A stretch of DNA of 64,000 bases, taken from Rosa chinensis. Lineage: Eukaryota > Streptophyta > Magnoliopsida > Rosales > Rosaceae. A program made the position numbers and the translations under genes. Location: the NCBI RefSeq assembly GCF_002994745.2, contig NC_037094.1, forward strand, positions 24,095,001-24,159,000, written 5' to 3'. The notes under the pieces were generated by a model, which was not told the DNA's origin, searched no databases, and saw nothing but the letters and a program-made list of their open reading frames with translations. The stretch's first letter is position 1. Each line of letters starts with the position of its first letter. Below, one piece after another: positions 1-11,376 of this stretch.

Positions 1-397
1 GCAGGGCAACTCCGGATTTCAGGGTGAAATCCGGGGCGAGTCCTGTCATCTACGAATTGAGCTTTGCTTGTGTTTGTCCGATCCCTATCACTCTTTCCCA
101 AGGCTTGTTCTTCAACCTTCTCTTCCCCAATAAAGCAAAGAAAATATAAGACATAAAAACATTTTCAAAGAAGAACATTGATAAGTTGATCTCTTATTCA
201 CTCTGTTAATTTGCAGGAACCTAAATCGTATTGTGAGCAAACATGGAGAGATTTTGGTTTGCTTTTCGTGGTTCTGTTGTAAAAAATATTTTCAAAAAAT
301 AAATAGTAGCACCAGACAAAAATATTTCGAAAAAAAAAGAGTGTTACACATTAATGTTAATAAAATTATTCTTTCTTTTTTGACAAAAGATAGATGA
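1..397. other. Non-coding left edge with a short hairpin
   Basis: No gene is recognised. Positions 12-34 form a perfect inverted repeat (10-bp arms CCGGATTTCA / TGAAATCCGG around a GGG loop). The rest is AT-rich sequence up to the poly-T tract that ends the neighbouring LINE. Confidence 0.4.
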
Positions 398-1480
398 TTT
401 TTTTTTTTTTGAACGCAAAGGGGTGTCAGTCCATTAATAGTAAGGTATGAAACATTACAAGTATAACTCACTCAGACTCCAGGCAACGACAGAAGAGAGC
501 CATGAATGAATAATCTATACTTCTGAAGCAAGCCCTAGACTAAACAAACATAATATAACCATGGGATTAATCTCCAAGGAACCAAGTAACCTTGACACTA
601 CCAGGTAAGCCTCCGAACGCAGTCAAGAGTCTTCCCCAATATTATTCATAGACCCAAAAAAATCCTACAAAGAGGGGCCTTCGCCAGGCTCAATGAAAAA
701 ATAAAAAATAAAAATTGCCTACCCATCTAATTGCAAGCCTGATACAAAGAGAGGAAACCCTAACTAAAATATCGGCCCAAAAGCCCAAAAACAACAGTAC
801 AAAGCCCAAGAAAACCCTAGCTGCCATTCTGCCAATCTAGGTAGCAGTCTCCCCAGACTTCCCTCTGCCGGCAGCCAAAGCATCTGCCTCAATTTCCACC
901 GTACTGCCTACCAACCACTTTGGCAAGCAACCAACTATAGCATCGACCACCTGCGAACAAAACCGAGCACATACCGGCTCCTCCAAACAGTAAGCACTGC
1001 CGCCATGGTTTGGATCACCGCTCCCTGCGTTGTAGGTGGCTATTGACTCTCCTTCGTCATCACCTCCGTTCTCAAGAATAGATCCCAATGCAAAACCGGC
1101 TCCTCCAAACAGTAAACACCGCCGCCATGGTTTGGATCACCGCTCGTATCTCTGTAGGTGGCTATTGACTCTCCTCCATCATCCTCTGTTCTCAAGAGTA
1201 GATCCTAATGCAGTCAACTCAAACCCACCCAAAGAGGAGGAAGAGAGATTGTCGTCTCGGGGATTCAAAACCAGAAAATCCATCATTGTCACCCTAAACC
1301 CACCATCGGCAGAAAGAGAATGAAGAAATAAGGGAGGCCAAGACCACTCATATACCTAAGACCAGCCAAGGCTACTTTCACCAGGTCCGCCGCCACTATC
1401 CTAACACTCACTGCCACCATCAGAAGAGGAGACGAGGGCCAGGGCAAAAAGGAGAGAGAATGAGACGAACCATATTCTCA
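398..1480 (-). mobile_element. 3' part of a LINE, minus orientation
   Basis: Read on the minus strand, this stretch ends with a LINE-like tail: a terminal TTAATGGACTGACACCCCTT-type motif followed by a poly-A run (the T-run at 398-410). The LINE at 28218-32472 ends in a comparable way (AATAAAGGCTGACC then poly-A). A short minus-strand frame (837-1088) is open, but its family is not clear; it may be the C-terminus of a LINE ORF1. The 5' boundary near 1480 is approximate and no target-site duplication was found. Confidence 0.5.
973..1208. repeat. Two-copy tandem repeat, period 122 bp
   Basis: The block starting ACCGGCTCCTCCAAACAGTA at 973 recurs at 1095 with small differences, giving two adjacent 122-bp copies inside the LINE-like segment. 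The second copy keeps the CCGCCATGGTTTGGATCACC core. Confidence 0.75.
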
Positions 1481-3303
1481 TAATCGATTTTGTCTGTGTG
1501 AATCTTGATATGTCACTGTTTTGTAACAAACTAAATCAAATTTTAATTTCTTCCTATATCTCACATTTGTCCTATTTAATTATGTGGTTAATATATAAGC
1601 TAGTATCACATAAACATATTGATAGTGATGGTCATGCTTTACTTCATTTACATGATCCTATCACACTTCATTTACATGATCCTATCACATTCGTCAGCAC
1701 ATGACATTTACATGATCCTATCACATTCGTTAGCACATGACATGGTTTAATCACAATTTATTTTCACCTCTTGATGCCTTTAGTTTTCCATGCATTTTTA
1801 ACCTTTCACTATGATGATTGCATCCAACTATTCATTCATTAAGAAAGCATTTCATTAAACTTCAGCAGCAGCTTCGAGCCAAGAGAAAAAGGCCCTGGGG
1901 GAGATTAAATGCCCTCCCTCCCACAAATTATGCTCACAAAATAAGTGTATATTATGTTGTTAATTACTTGTTATTGGTCGAACGAAATACGGTGAGAATT
2001 AAAAAGGTAATCACAGTGAATCAATATCCAAGGGAGATTGGAAGACGGTAGTGAATTGGTGATGAGGCGCTCATGCGCCAGTTAGAAGGTGATCCATAAG
2101 TCCCTACTACCTGATAACAAAAGGAAACACAACATCAACCATTATTCCAGGGAAATTGTCAAATAGAAGCAACGAGCCAGAAAAGGCGAATAATTATTGT
2201 CCTCTCAATATTGCAATTCAAAAAAGATTCTACCAACCTCCAAATGAAGTTGACATCTAATCCTAGTAGTAAAATAAGTCATCTATTATCTACTTACCGC
2301 TGTCGATACATGAGTATGGTCACCCTTTGGCCCTTCTCTAGCAAGCTCAAAGTCTCAGAGCTTCGGCTTAAAGTCCTCATCTAAGAGCATGTTGGACTGA
2401 TTTGAAATCTCGATATATCACCTATTCAAACAATGCAAGAAAAAAGGTTCAACAAAGTACATAAACAATTCATGTCTTCAAAAAAATAAAGAGTAACCAT
2501 GTGAGGTAAGTTGGTATATATCTACCATCCTTAAAGACACTCTTCGGCATTTGGATATTGATGGCCAAAAGCAAAAATAGAAGATGACTTTTGTTTCAAG
2601 CTCACAAGCAGAGCTAGAGCAAATCTATGATGTAGTATTATAAATTAACATTAAAGCACATAAAGCACTTTTAAGAAGTAAGAATTAAAATTTTTCCCCT
2701 TAATTGCCTTCAGCTACAGTAATGGAAGAACAAGATTAGGGGACACTAGTGTGTTGAAGTAAACAGGAAGTACCTATTAACGCACACAAATTACAGAATG
2801 ATAATTTAGTTCCTGCTTCTTTTATATTACTCAAGTTTTATGTCCAATTTTGATTTGTACTAGACAGCAAAGAAGAGTGCAATGGCATTTGAAGGTTTTG
2901 AACTTAAGAACCCTTATACCATGTGAGACAACCACAGGGTCCCAACAGCTAAAGTTTTTAGAGTACAGAATATATTCAAGATAATGGACGGTTACTGAAG
3001 TGACAGTGTCCACCAATGTATGTAACTGAAGGCAATTATAGTAGCAGCACACACAATTTTTATTCCAAAACCAGAGATGTCACTATAAATGCAGCAAACA
3101 AGTAGAAGATGTATGACGTAATAAGTAGTATCCTAGTCCTAGTTCTAATACTTCACTAGCTTAAGCAGGTCATTATATTGATTCGGTATTCCATTGGTCA
3201 AATTCACATAGATGAGTCACATGTTCACATGATACATATTCCAAACAAACTCAAAGGAAATACATGGTCACACGTAGGTCAAATAAATGAAAACTATATT
3301 AAC
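1481..3303. other. Non-coding; flank paralogous to 21020-21262
   Basis: No coding signal is supported. Positions about 1590-1890 (starting at a CTAGTATCACATAAACAT-like run) match 21030-21262 at reduced identity. Both copies lie next to kinase fragments, so they look like duplicated intron sequence of the same kinase gene. The expected downstream kinase exons are absent here and the LINE at 398-1480 occupies that position. Confidence 0.45.
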
Positions 3304-3564
3304 CTGGACTTCCAGTTCCTCGTGTAGATAAGCCAATCCTTGAGCAGCACCAAGCATTATTTGTAACCTAGTGATCCAAGGAAGAGGGTTCAAAGCCCTG
3401 TTGAAAAGATGATCTTCTAAGCTTCTATTAGGCATATATTCATATACCAATAGCCGCTGAATCCCTCTTTCTCCATTTATACAGCAATATCCTGGAAGCT
3501 TTACCAAATTTGGGTGATTTACCACACCGAGAAATTGAACCTCTGCAAGCCATGCTTTATGACC
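3304..3564 (-). pseudogene. RLCK (PCRK/PBL-like) kinase pseudogene, middle exon
   Basis: This 261-bp exon is open on the minus strand. It encodes kinase subdomains III-VIa of a receptor-like cytoplasmic kinase: [43 protein letters not shown] and [11 protein letters not shown]. An AG acceptor precedes it (3566-3565) and a CAG/GT donor follows (3303-3302). The matching N-terminal exon lies at 10054-10310, about 6.5 kb away, because a LINE has inserted into the intron. No catalytic-loop exon (HRD, DFG) was found downstream, so the gene cannot make a kinase. Family members act in pattern-triggered immunity; that is family knowledge, not shown here. Confidence 0.8.
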
Positions 3565-4520
3565 CTATATAATGGGTGTTTAAAAAAGGATAACTTTGAA
3601 CTTAGAGTTCAGTTGAATGTGCGAGACTTTCTCAACAGTTTAAAAGAGTAATGGGATGCATCTTTTACACAGGCCAATATCATCTCAAGGGCTTAATCAT
3701 TACTTTTATCCATTCTCAAATATAAAGTACTATTTCCACAAAATTTGACAATCTGTTCCAGTTCATGTTCTTGAGAGCAAAAATCTCTTTCTTTAGTAAC
3801 TGGTAAGAGCATTGTCAAACAAAGAACACTGCATAACATATTTTCCAGCTGAGAGAAACAAGTCTATTTACCATTCACTTTAGGAATGGTTTTCAAACAC
3901 TGCATGAAATCCATTTGCCTTGTATTAGTATTCACTTTCCTTCTGGTTCTTGCTAACACTACAAATGATGATATAATCTCCACATTCCTAGAGTTCCAGC
4001 AGCAGATGGATTCCAAGGTCCACAATTGTCATATTCCACAGAACTACATGTAGGGTCGTTAACTAATGTATACCACAGAACTTCAGTGACTTGATCAATA
4101 GAAGACATTCAGATTTCTTTCAACCTCGATAGAAAATCATTATGTCGCATTTAGTCTTTTTCATGCCCTACTCACTTTAGCACATTCGCTATTGATTATT
4201 AACTTCCATTTCATTCCCACTCCAATTGGCCAAGAATTAGGAATGACAGATTGGTTGGTAAACCCATGCCTTTTTTTCACCCCACTTTACTATGCCTGGT
4301 GCCTACCATGTATTTTGGGATTATATTGAAGCAGTATACTGGAAGAATTGAATAGTGTTTCTTATAAATCCAATGAAAATCTATGTTCAACTAACAAGCT
4401 ATATTAACATGAAGTTTAGAAAACCACATGTACCAATCAATTAAAAACCATACGTTTATTAACAAATGCAGAACAGGGTCACTACTAGATATATTATATA
4501 TAACTATTCTTTAGGAATAA
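3565..4520. other. Remnant intron of the RLCK pseudogene
   Basis: AT-rich non-coding sequence between the middle kinase exon and the LINE insertion point. Nothing else is recognised. Confidence 0.45.
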
Positions 4521-4697
4521 ATCAACCCCAAAAAAAATGACATGCAAACAGACTTTGATGGGGAAAAGTGAGACAAGGTTTTAATAAAAAAACCCTAGGA
4601 GAGTTTTTCTCTCAACCCTAGTTGTCTACGGCCTCCTTGCCTCCTCTAACAATTGCTTCGTCCCTATCTCTTCCCGCCTACGTTTCTCTCTTGACTA

Positions 4698-5367
4698 TGG
4701 CCTCCATTGATGCAGTAACAGCGAGCTTCGCTGCCTCGCTTGCTCTTGCTGATGGGGGTCGTGCCCCATATCTGGGGAAGATCGGTGGAGGTCCTGTTCG
4801 CAAGTCTTCCCAATTTTTTCTCCTTGGCAAGCCTTTGACCCGAAAACCTATCGACCCAAAGGCATTCATGTCTCACTTCAATCGAACCTGGCTGGTGGAT
4901 AAGGAGTTTCGGATACAAGAACGGGCTGGTGATCTTTTCTTGTTCTCCTTTGCTTCTGCACGTGATCATAACAAAATTCTTCGGGGGGGGGAGTATGGTG
5001 TTTTGATCGTGCCCCTGTCTGCTTTGAAGAATATGATGGCGTTAAGCCATTGCATGAGATTCCTTTTAAGCATCTTCGAATCTGGACTAAAGTTGCTGGT
5101 ATACCTCCTCTGTATGAAGAACCCGAGAATCTCATGTTGATTGGGAATCTGTTGGGTGGATTCTTGGACTATGACAAGAAGGAGTTTAAGAAGGGGGTGA
5201 ATAGGGTTTTGTTCACCCATGACACATCCAAACCGATCCTGCTTGAAAGAAGAGTCTTTCTTGATACCGGAGTTGAACCTGTGTTGCAATTCCAATTCGA
5301 GCATCTGCGGGGGAGATGCTCTCAGTGTGGTTTGGTCACACATGCCGGAATTGCTTGTGAGGAGTGA
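4698..5367 (+). pseudogene. LINE ORF1, N-terminal part (DUF4283-like, zinc knuckle)
   Basis: The frame from the ATG at 4698 reads an ORF1/gag-like nucleic-acid-binding protein: FLLGKPLTRKPIDPKAFM and then a DUF4283-like core. A frameshift near the G-run at 4984-4990 moves the reading to another frame, which continues IWTKVAGIPPLY and a CCHC knuckle (GRCSQCGLVTHAGIACEE). The frame stops at 5365-5367, at the edge of the nested insertion. The protein would coat LINE RNA; it is broken here by the frameshift and the insertion. Confidence 0.75.
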
Positions 5368-7136
5368 TTTGAGCGTTTTTTATTCGCCTATCGCGTAACA
5401 ATCAACACGGTCATCAAAGATGGGAAGTATTTACGTCCCGATTTATCGTACCTCGGGGATTACGAGCTAGCTAAGAATCCTATGGTTCTAGGTCACCGAC
5501 AATCACTTGCACAAACAAATAAAACTAAAAAAAATGCTAAATAAGGCACCGAGCCTCATTCACCAAATAAAACTAAAAAAAATGCATCACACAAAGTCAC
5601 ATAGACGGCCTTGCACCAAGCAAGGCCTATATAGGGCCGTGAAACACACAAAAGTGCTTGTAATGCTCACGCCCACATGGATTTACAAATGAATGGTAGT
5701 GGGAAAGTCACAATATTTTTGGATTTTCATAAATGATAAATAAACTAACTAACTACAACATAAAAATAAGATAGATAGAAGGATGGGATGCATCACATCA
5801 AGGGTCACCATGGAAATCAAGGTTCTCCACACAAATCTAAATTTATATGGAATGATGATGATTAATTCAAATGATGCTTCAAATGTTTTGTCGGATTTCC
5901 ATTTAGCATTAAGAGATCGAAAAGAAAGCTAAATTGATTGTCATAAAATAGTAGTCAAACCCTAAGCAAAAACAAGAAAAAGAAAGAATACTTAGTTTTT
6001 GGCGACCCTATACTAGTCTTAAACCTTATGCCTTGTTAGGGCCATAAGTGCTCAAAACTAAATGCTTTATGTTTCGACAATCGATTGTAACACACTCTAG
6101 CAACCATCACCACAAATAATAAGGTCGAAAAGAGTACTTGTGATAACAATTACCCTACCCAAAAATTCCGAATACTATTCCGACAATCAAGGGTAATAAT
6201 ACTCAAAATTGGGTGACTTGAGAACCACAATCTAAGAAATCCAAATGGAAATAGAGATATGCAATGGGCAAATTAATTCCACCATACTTATGCCATAATC
6301 TAAATTGAAACATAAATTCCCCAATTTAATATTCCAATTCCAACACACCAAACATAGATTAAGGAGGGAAAAACCTAAACCATACATCTAGAGTGAAGAA
6401 ATTAAAGCAAGAGTACACAAATCATATGAATAAACATCAATTTTATTAATTCCTCAACAAAACCATATAAAACTAAACTTGGGTTTCAAAACCCTAAAAC
6501 CATGAGAGGTCACACACAAGTATATATCAATACACATCAAACAACACCATAAGCAAGAAATAAGAGAGAGAAAGAAGAGGGAAAGAGAGGAGAAATCCAT
6601 GAAATTTAAGGCAAAGCTTGTCACTAGCTATTGCCATAACTTCCTGGCTTCTCTTGCTACCCTTATGAAGCCATGGTGTAGAGATGGTGGCCTAGATACC
6701 GGAAATATGTGTGCCTCCTCCTTGTGCAAGCTTACATGTGAAGAATGGGGGATGAAGAAGAGAAGAAGAGGTGAGAAGAGAGAGAAGTCTCAAATTCGGC
6801 CAAAAGGCCTAGGGTGCTGAAAAATGGGTCTTAAGCTTGTGAAATGTGTGTGTAAAGGTGTTTAAATACTCCATTGGGTTCAAGGGTCAAGATTAGACTT
6901 GTACCCTAGATCCAAGGGCTCAAAAACAAGTAAAAAAAAAAAAGATAAAATGAAAAGACTAAAACAACCTAATAAAAATGTAGAGAATTAAAAGTTTAGA
7001 AAATATTTTGTAAAATAAAAAGAAAACCGGAAGGTAAAAGTGTAAGTGAGTGTGTGCCTAGTGTGAACACAAATAAATATCTCCATCCACATGTGTGATG
7101 TGTGTGAGGTGTGTGATCCACTAATTATTATTGTTA

Positions 7137-8330
7137 GGGAAAATTGCAAGAAGAGTACATGAGGTATTGACCATTCTAACTTTTAGTGAATCAACTTTTG
7201 TTAAAATCAAAACGGTACATCAAGTTCAAATTTCTACCCAATTTGAGTACATGCCGTTACGGGTTCCGTTAGTGAGTGTACCTTCTGTCAAATTTTTAGG
7301 GGCAAATCAGTCAAAACAATAGAAAGTCATTTTTATTTATTTATTTATTTTTAACTAAAACAAACATATTATTTCTCCCTTTCACCACTTCCTTTCCCAA
7401 ACCCCCAACACCCATCTATCTCTTCCTCTCTTCTCCACGACCCACCACCCCCATCCCCAATGCCAAACCACCCCCATTGAAACCACCTTCTTCTCCACCG
7501 ATGATCCCGAATATGACGCCGTCTTCGACCCCCCCTGAAGGCTTCGTCCTGCGGCCCCTCATTGCACATAAGGATCTGCAACAACACCATGGAATAATCC
7601 TCCACATTCTCAGTTCCACTAGACGACTGACGACTGACGACGTCGTTTTGTACTCCATGGCGGCCTTGGGCTTGACTCGCCGGAACTTGATCCAGAAGAT
7701 GGATCGTAGATTCTAGCTGAACCCCCAAGCGGGTACTGCTCAGATGCTTAATCCGAGAGTTCCTGACAACTCAATTGAATTGAGCAACTCCTTGTTGATG
7801 TTGTAGGTGGTGGTGTAGAAAATAATTTTGTTCATTCTTATGTTTCTTTGGTTTCTTTTCTCCTTTATGGACAAATTCTGTTCTCATTGATGTGAGCTCA
7901 TGTTTCTTAATTAACACATGAATTTGGTACTGGTTGTCAACTTATTGATGGGTGATCCTATTTTCATAATTGAATTAATATATGAATTTGGTAGTGATGG
8001 AGAGTTGGGTTTGGGAGATTAAGAAGGGATAATAATGCAAAATGAGTTATTTAAATTCTGGGTTTGATAAGATGGGGAGTTGGGTTTGGTGGGTGTGGAT
8101 TTGGAAGGTGGAGGAGATGTAGTGATCGCGGTCATGGAGGGTCTATGGGGGGGTGACAGAGAGAGAGATGTGGTGGTCGCGGCCATGGAGGAAGAGAAAG
8201 CGGTTGGATCTGTAGGTGGCAGAGAGAGTGTGTCGGAGAGCGAGGGTGAGAGAAAGAGAGAGATGTGGTGGTCGCGGCCATGGAGGAAGAGAAAGCGGTT
8301 GGGTCTGTAGGTGGCAGAAAGAGTGTGTCG

Positions 8331-8374
<44 letters not shown>

Positions 8375-8558
8375 CTGTAAAAATACTATATTACCCTTTA
8401 ACAAATGAATAATTACATAAGACTAACGGAAAAGATGACGGCATGTACCAAACTTGGATCGAGATTTGAACTTGATGTACCGTTTTGATTTTAACAAAAG
8501 TTGATTCACGAAAGGTTAGAATGACCAATACTTCATGTACTCTTCTTGAAATTTTCCC
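7137..8558. mobile_element. Mutator-like (MULE) non-autonomous element with 9-bp TSD
   Basis: Long terminal inverted repeats (about 150 bp; left 7137-7285, right about 8405-8558) begin GGGAAAATTGCAAGAAGAGT and end with the reverse complement of a similar sequence. A perfect 9-bp target-site duplication TTATTGTTA flanks the element (7128-7136 and 8559-8567), which is diagnostic for the Mutator superfamily. The interior has no transposase. It includes short open frames and GC-rich sequence that may be captured host DNA, but no source gene was recognised. Confidence 0.88.
8332..8371. repeat. (GA)n microsatellite
   Basis: About 20 GA units inside the MULE, just before its right inverted repeat. 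Confidence 0.9.
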
Positions 8559-8924
8559 TTATTGTTATTACATCAATTTTGAATTTGAAATTTAAAAACA
8601 AAGATGTAATACAAATGGGCTTGGGTCTTCACTTGTGTGCTTCTTTGGTCTTGGGCCATGGATTTCTTGCTATCGGGCCAAGTTAACTTGGTTGACCCGA
8701 TGGTCAACCAGTTGACTTTTTGCTTGAATTCGCTACTTCTTTCGTCATTTTCCTCTCTTGACCATAATTTCCTACAAATGAAGAAAACAAAGTAATACTA
8801 CGAAATAATGCTTGAGTATTTGCTAATTTCAAGGTAATTAGGGCTAGAAACACACATAAATCGCGTGTGAATCAAGGAGCCAACTGCAGTCAACCCTACT
8901 CCTAGGGTTCTTCACTTTCCAGGA

Positions 8925-9509
8925 GGTTCGACCTCAGGGAATTCTTTTGCCTTTTCTGCCAAGAGCAAGGGTGACCTTCTCTATCCTTCCCCGGTCATTC
9001 CAAAGAAGAAGAGACCTGCTTTTCGCCGAGTGGAGCGTCTGAGCTCTGATCCTCCTTCTCCCCTTGATCCGGTTCCAACTGAAATCAGTCCTACTTCTGC
9101 GGGTAGTCATTTGGAGCACAGGTTGGAGAGTACTGGGGCCTCAGGTGAGGAACCTGTTATGGACGTTTCTTGTGATCTTGTTGTCCCTACAGGTATGCAG
9201 AAGACACAGATTGATCGGGTTTCCAAGAAACGGGAACGGAGCGGTGCTAACCATCCTTCTCCCAAGAAGTTCAAAACAATCTTGGGAGGCAAGATTCCTA
9301 CACTGCAGGCGGAGGCACTTGGCCTTATTGAAGAAGATGGTGACCTTACTTTGGTCACTTTGAAAAAGAGGTCGGGTAGGCCTCTTGGAAGTAAGAATAA
9401 AGCTCAGAGTGTCAATAAGAAGCTTGGTGGTACTCCTCTGAAGATCACTTATCCTACTAGCATTGGAACAGTTCCCAGCCCTAGTGACAAGGGCAAAGGA
9501 AAGATTTAG
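8925..9509 (+). pseudogene. LINE ORF1, C-terminal part (basic, AT-hook-like)
   Basis: The open frame runs into this region from the insertion edge and ends at a TAG at 9507-9509. It encodes a Ser/Pro/Lys-rich tail with KKRSGRPLGSKNK, an AT-hook-like motif common in plant LINE ORF1 tails. The GTG at 9030 is an internal codon, not a real start. The 3' UTR and poly-A follow at 9510-9820. This is the continuation of the ORF1 begun at 4698. Confidence 0.7.
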
Positions 9510-10053
9510 TCTTTCCAGATTTCTCTGCCTATTACTAGAAGTTTTAATCTTCTACTACTTGCATCTTAGTTTCTCTAGTTGTACACCAATTGAGGTCTCT
9601 AGGCGACTAGGTTACTAGCAAAGGGAAGTTGGTAGGGAGGATTTTCTTTCTTGTGGTTAGGCTCCATAAGTGAGCGAATGTGTTAACAGTGAAGGTCACC
9701 TGTCCTTTGTCTGATAGCTTAGACCATTTATGATTTTGGTGTAAGACAGTATTGGATGTACGAGCCTTCTAGCCATGGATAAATTGAATGAAGTTATCTC
9801 TTTTCTCAAAAAAAAAAAAAATCAACCCCAAAAACAAACTAATATAATTCACTATCCAATATAACAACGCTATCAGATCAGATTATAATACCATTCGATG
9901 CTACCATCACAATCATTCAACATCCAAGACTAAGAAAACCAACCAACCAATCAGGTAGTAATGGAGAAAATCCTAGTGGAAGAAAAACAGACAGAAAAAA
10001 TGAAAAAATTAACCAAACAGTTAACGTTCCGTAATGAACATAAGAATTGGAAC

Positions 10054-10310
10054 CTGTCAGCTATGTGGATTCAACTTTTTTATGGCAACCAAAATTGGAC
10101 TGCCCTGGCCATTTTTGGGCATGATTATTCCCTTAGACACACTCCCAAAGCCTCCTTCACAAAGCTTTTGCAACCTGCTGAAGCCATTGGTTGAATCCTG
10201 AGCTCTTGGAATGAGAAAGCCTTCAAATTGTGCTCCTTCTCTTTGTACAATTCTGGTCTGCTTCTTAGTGAATGTAGAGATTTCAAAGAACGGTCTAATA
10301 CCAGAGTTAA
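10054..10310 (-). pseudogene. RLCK (PCRK/PBL-like) kinase pseudogene, N-terminal exon
   Basis: On the minus strand this exon encodes LKAFSFQELR, then after a one-base deletion NGFSRLQKLCEGGFGSVSKG (the glycine-rich loop) and LVAIKKLNPHS (the beta-3 lysine). Two lesions disable it: the missing base in the codon before the TNGF segment, and a TGA near 10057-10059 just before the CAG/GT donor at 10054/10053. The next exon is at 3304-3564, where the frame resumes with GHKAW. The exon's upstream limit is approximate and no start codon can be assigned. Confidence 0.8.
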
Positions 10311-10781
10311 GGAGCACACATCAAACCCAACAAACCACACCCAATCAGTAACCACCATGACAAACATTAAAACACAAATTGAAGGGAAAAAAAATGTATC
10401 ATTTTGTATAAATATTTGAGGCTAAACATTCAAAACAGATTGTGTTGAATTAGTCCAAGCAATGTCGAGTTTATCTTTAGATTTTTCACCTCTGGGGTTC
10501 TTAATGGAGGATCTTAAATATAGCTTAGAGCAGGCTTCTTCAGCCTCTTTACTTCATCTTAGGAAATCAGGTAACAAGGTTAACCGATTCTTAGCTCAAA
10601 TGGCTAATCATTTGCATATATAGATTTACCTCCATTATTACCATTTTTACCCTGAAGAAAAAGGGCTTCTTGCATATATAGATGTAGCTTAATTTCACTA
10701 ACTTATACCTTTCTCAGTGTTTTAGCATATTAGTTCGCGACTACTGATAAAACAACCAAAGTACATGCCAAAAGGCCGTAG
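10311..10781. other. Non-coding; no gene seen
   Basis: AT-rich sequence upstream of the kinase pseudogene exon, up to the hAT MITE. Its last 8 bases (GGCCGTAG, 10774-10781) are the left target-site duplication of that MITE. Confidence 0.4.
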
Positions 10782-11368
10782 TAGGCCTGTAAATGGACCG
10801 GGTTTGGATCGGATCGACCTAAATCCAAATCCGTTTACTAAAAAAAAATTCGATCCAAACCCGCTCCGTTAACCCGGTGGATCATTGATACCTCGATCCA
10901 AATCCGTATCCGTCGGATTAACGGATACCCGATCCGCTAATCCGATCCGTTTATAATTTCAAATATTTTTAAATTTTAAATAGTAATATTAAATTTATAT
11001 CATAATATCTCATAAGATATTAATAAAAATATTAAAATAACATGATCTACATGAAGAGTATCACCAAAAATAAAATTACGAAGACTGCCTCTTAGATTTC
11101 TGCAAAAAAGTAATATTAGAAATCTTTAATATTTTATATTTTATATTTTATATTTTTAAAAAATAATAATATATTAATAAAAAATAATATTTTTTTATTA
11201 CTAAAACGGATCGGATAGACCTAAATCCAAATCCGATCCGTTTATTAAACGGGTTAACGGATTCGGATCATTAACGGATCAACGGATCAAAATGTTCGAT
11301 CCAAACCCATTTAATAGCTACGGATCTGGAGCGGGTCCGGATCAAAATCCGGTCCATTTACAGGTCTA
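10782..11368. mobile_element. hAT-type MITE with 8-bp TSD
   Basis: Terminal inverted repeats TAGGCCTGTAAATGGACC / GGTCCATTTACAGGTCTA bound the element. The flanks are GGCCGTAG (10774-10781) and GGCCATAG (11369-11376), an 8-bp target-site duplication with one mismatch, as expected for hAT. The interior is rich in GGATCGGAT-like repeats, which form further inverted repeats, and has no transposase. Confidence 0.88.
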
Positions 11369-11376
11369 GGCCATAG

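Larger units (their letters stand above)
5368..8916. mobile_element. Unclassified 3.5-kb non-coding insertion within LINE ORF1
   Basis: This stretch separates the two halves of the LINE ORF1 and has no sustained coding frame apart from MULE sequence. Near its two ends lie matching motifs in the same orientation: ATCGCGTAACAATCA at 5390-5404 and ATCGCGTGTGAATCA at 8860-8874. The sequence resembles large non-coding retrotransposon derivatives (LARD-like), but no long terminal repeats or primer-binding site could be seen. Boundaries are approximate. Confidence 0.5.
4535..9820 (+). mobile_element. ORF1-only LINE with target-site duplication
   Basis: The element is flanked by the direct repeat ATCAACCCCAAAAA at 4521-4534 and 9821-9834 and ends in a poly-A run (about 9808-9820), the signature of target-primed reverse transcription. 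Without its 3.5-kb nested insertion the body is about 1.7 kb: a short 5' UTR, an ORF1 with a DUF4283-like region and a CCHC zinc knuckle, a basic tail with a GRPLGSKNK AT-hook-like motif, and a 3' UTR. No endonuclease or reverse transcriptase is present, so it must have moved using another LINE's enzymes. It lies in the first visible intron of the RLCK pseudogene. Confidence 0.8.

Noticed and set aside
837..1088. 83-codon minus-strand frame as a real gene
   Set aside because: It lies inside a LINE-like segment near its 3' end and overlaps the 122-bp repeat. No family recognised.
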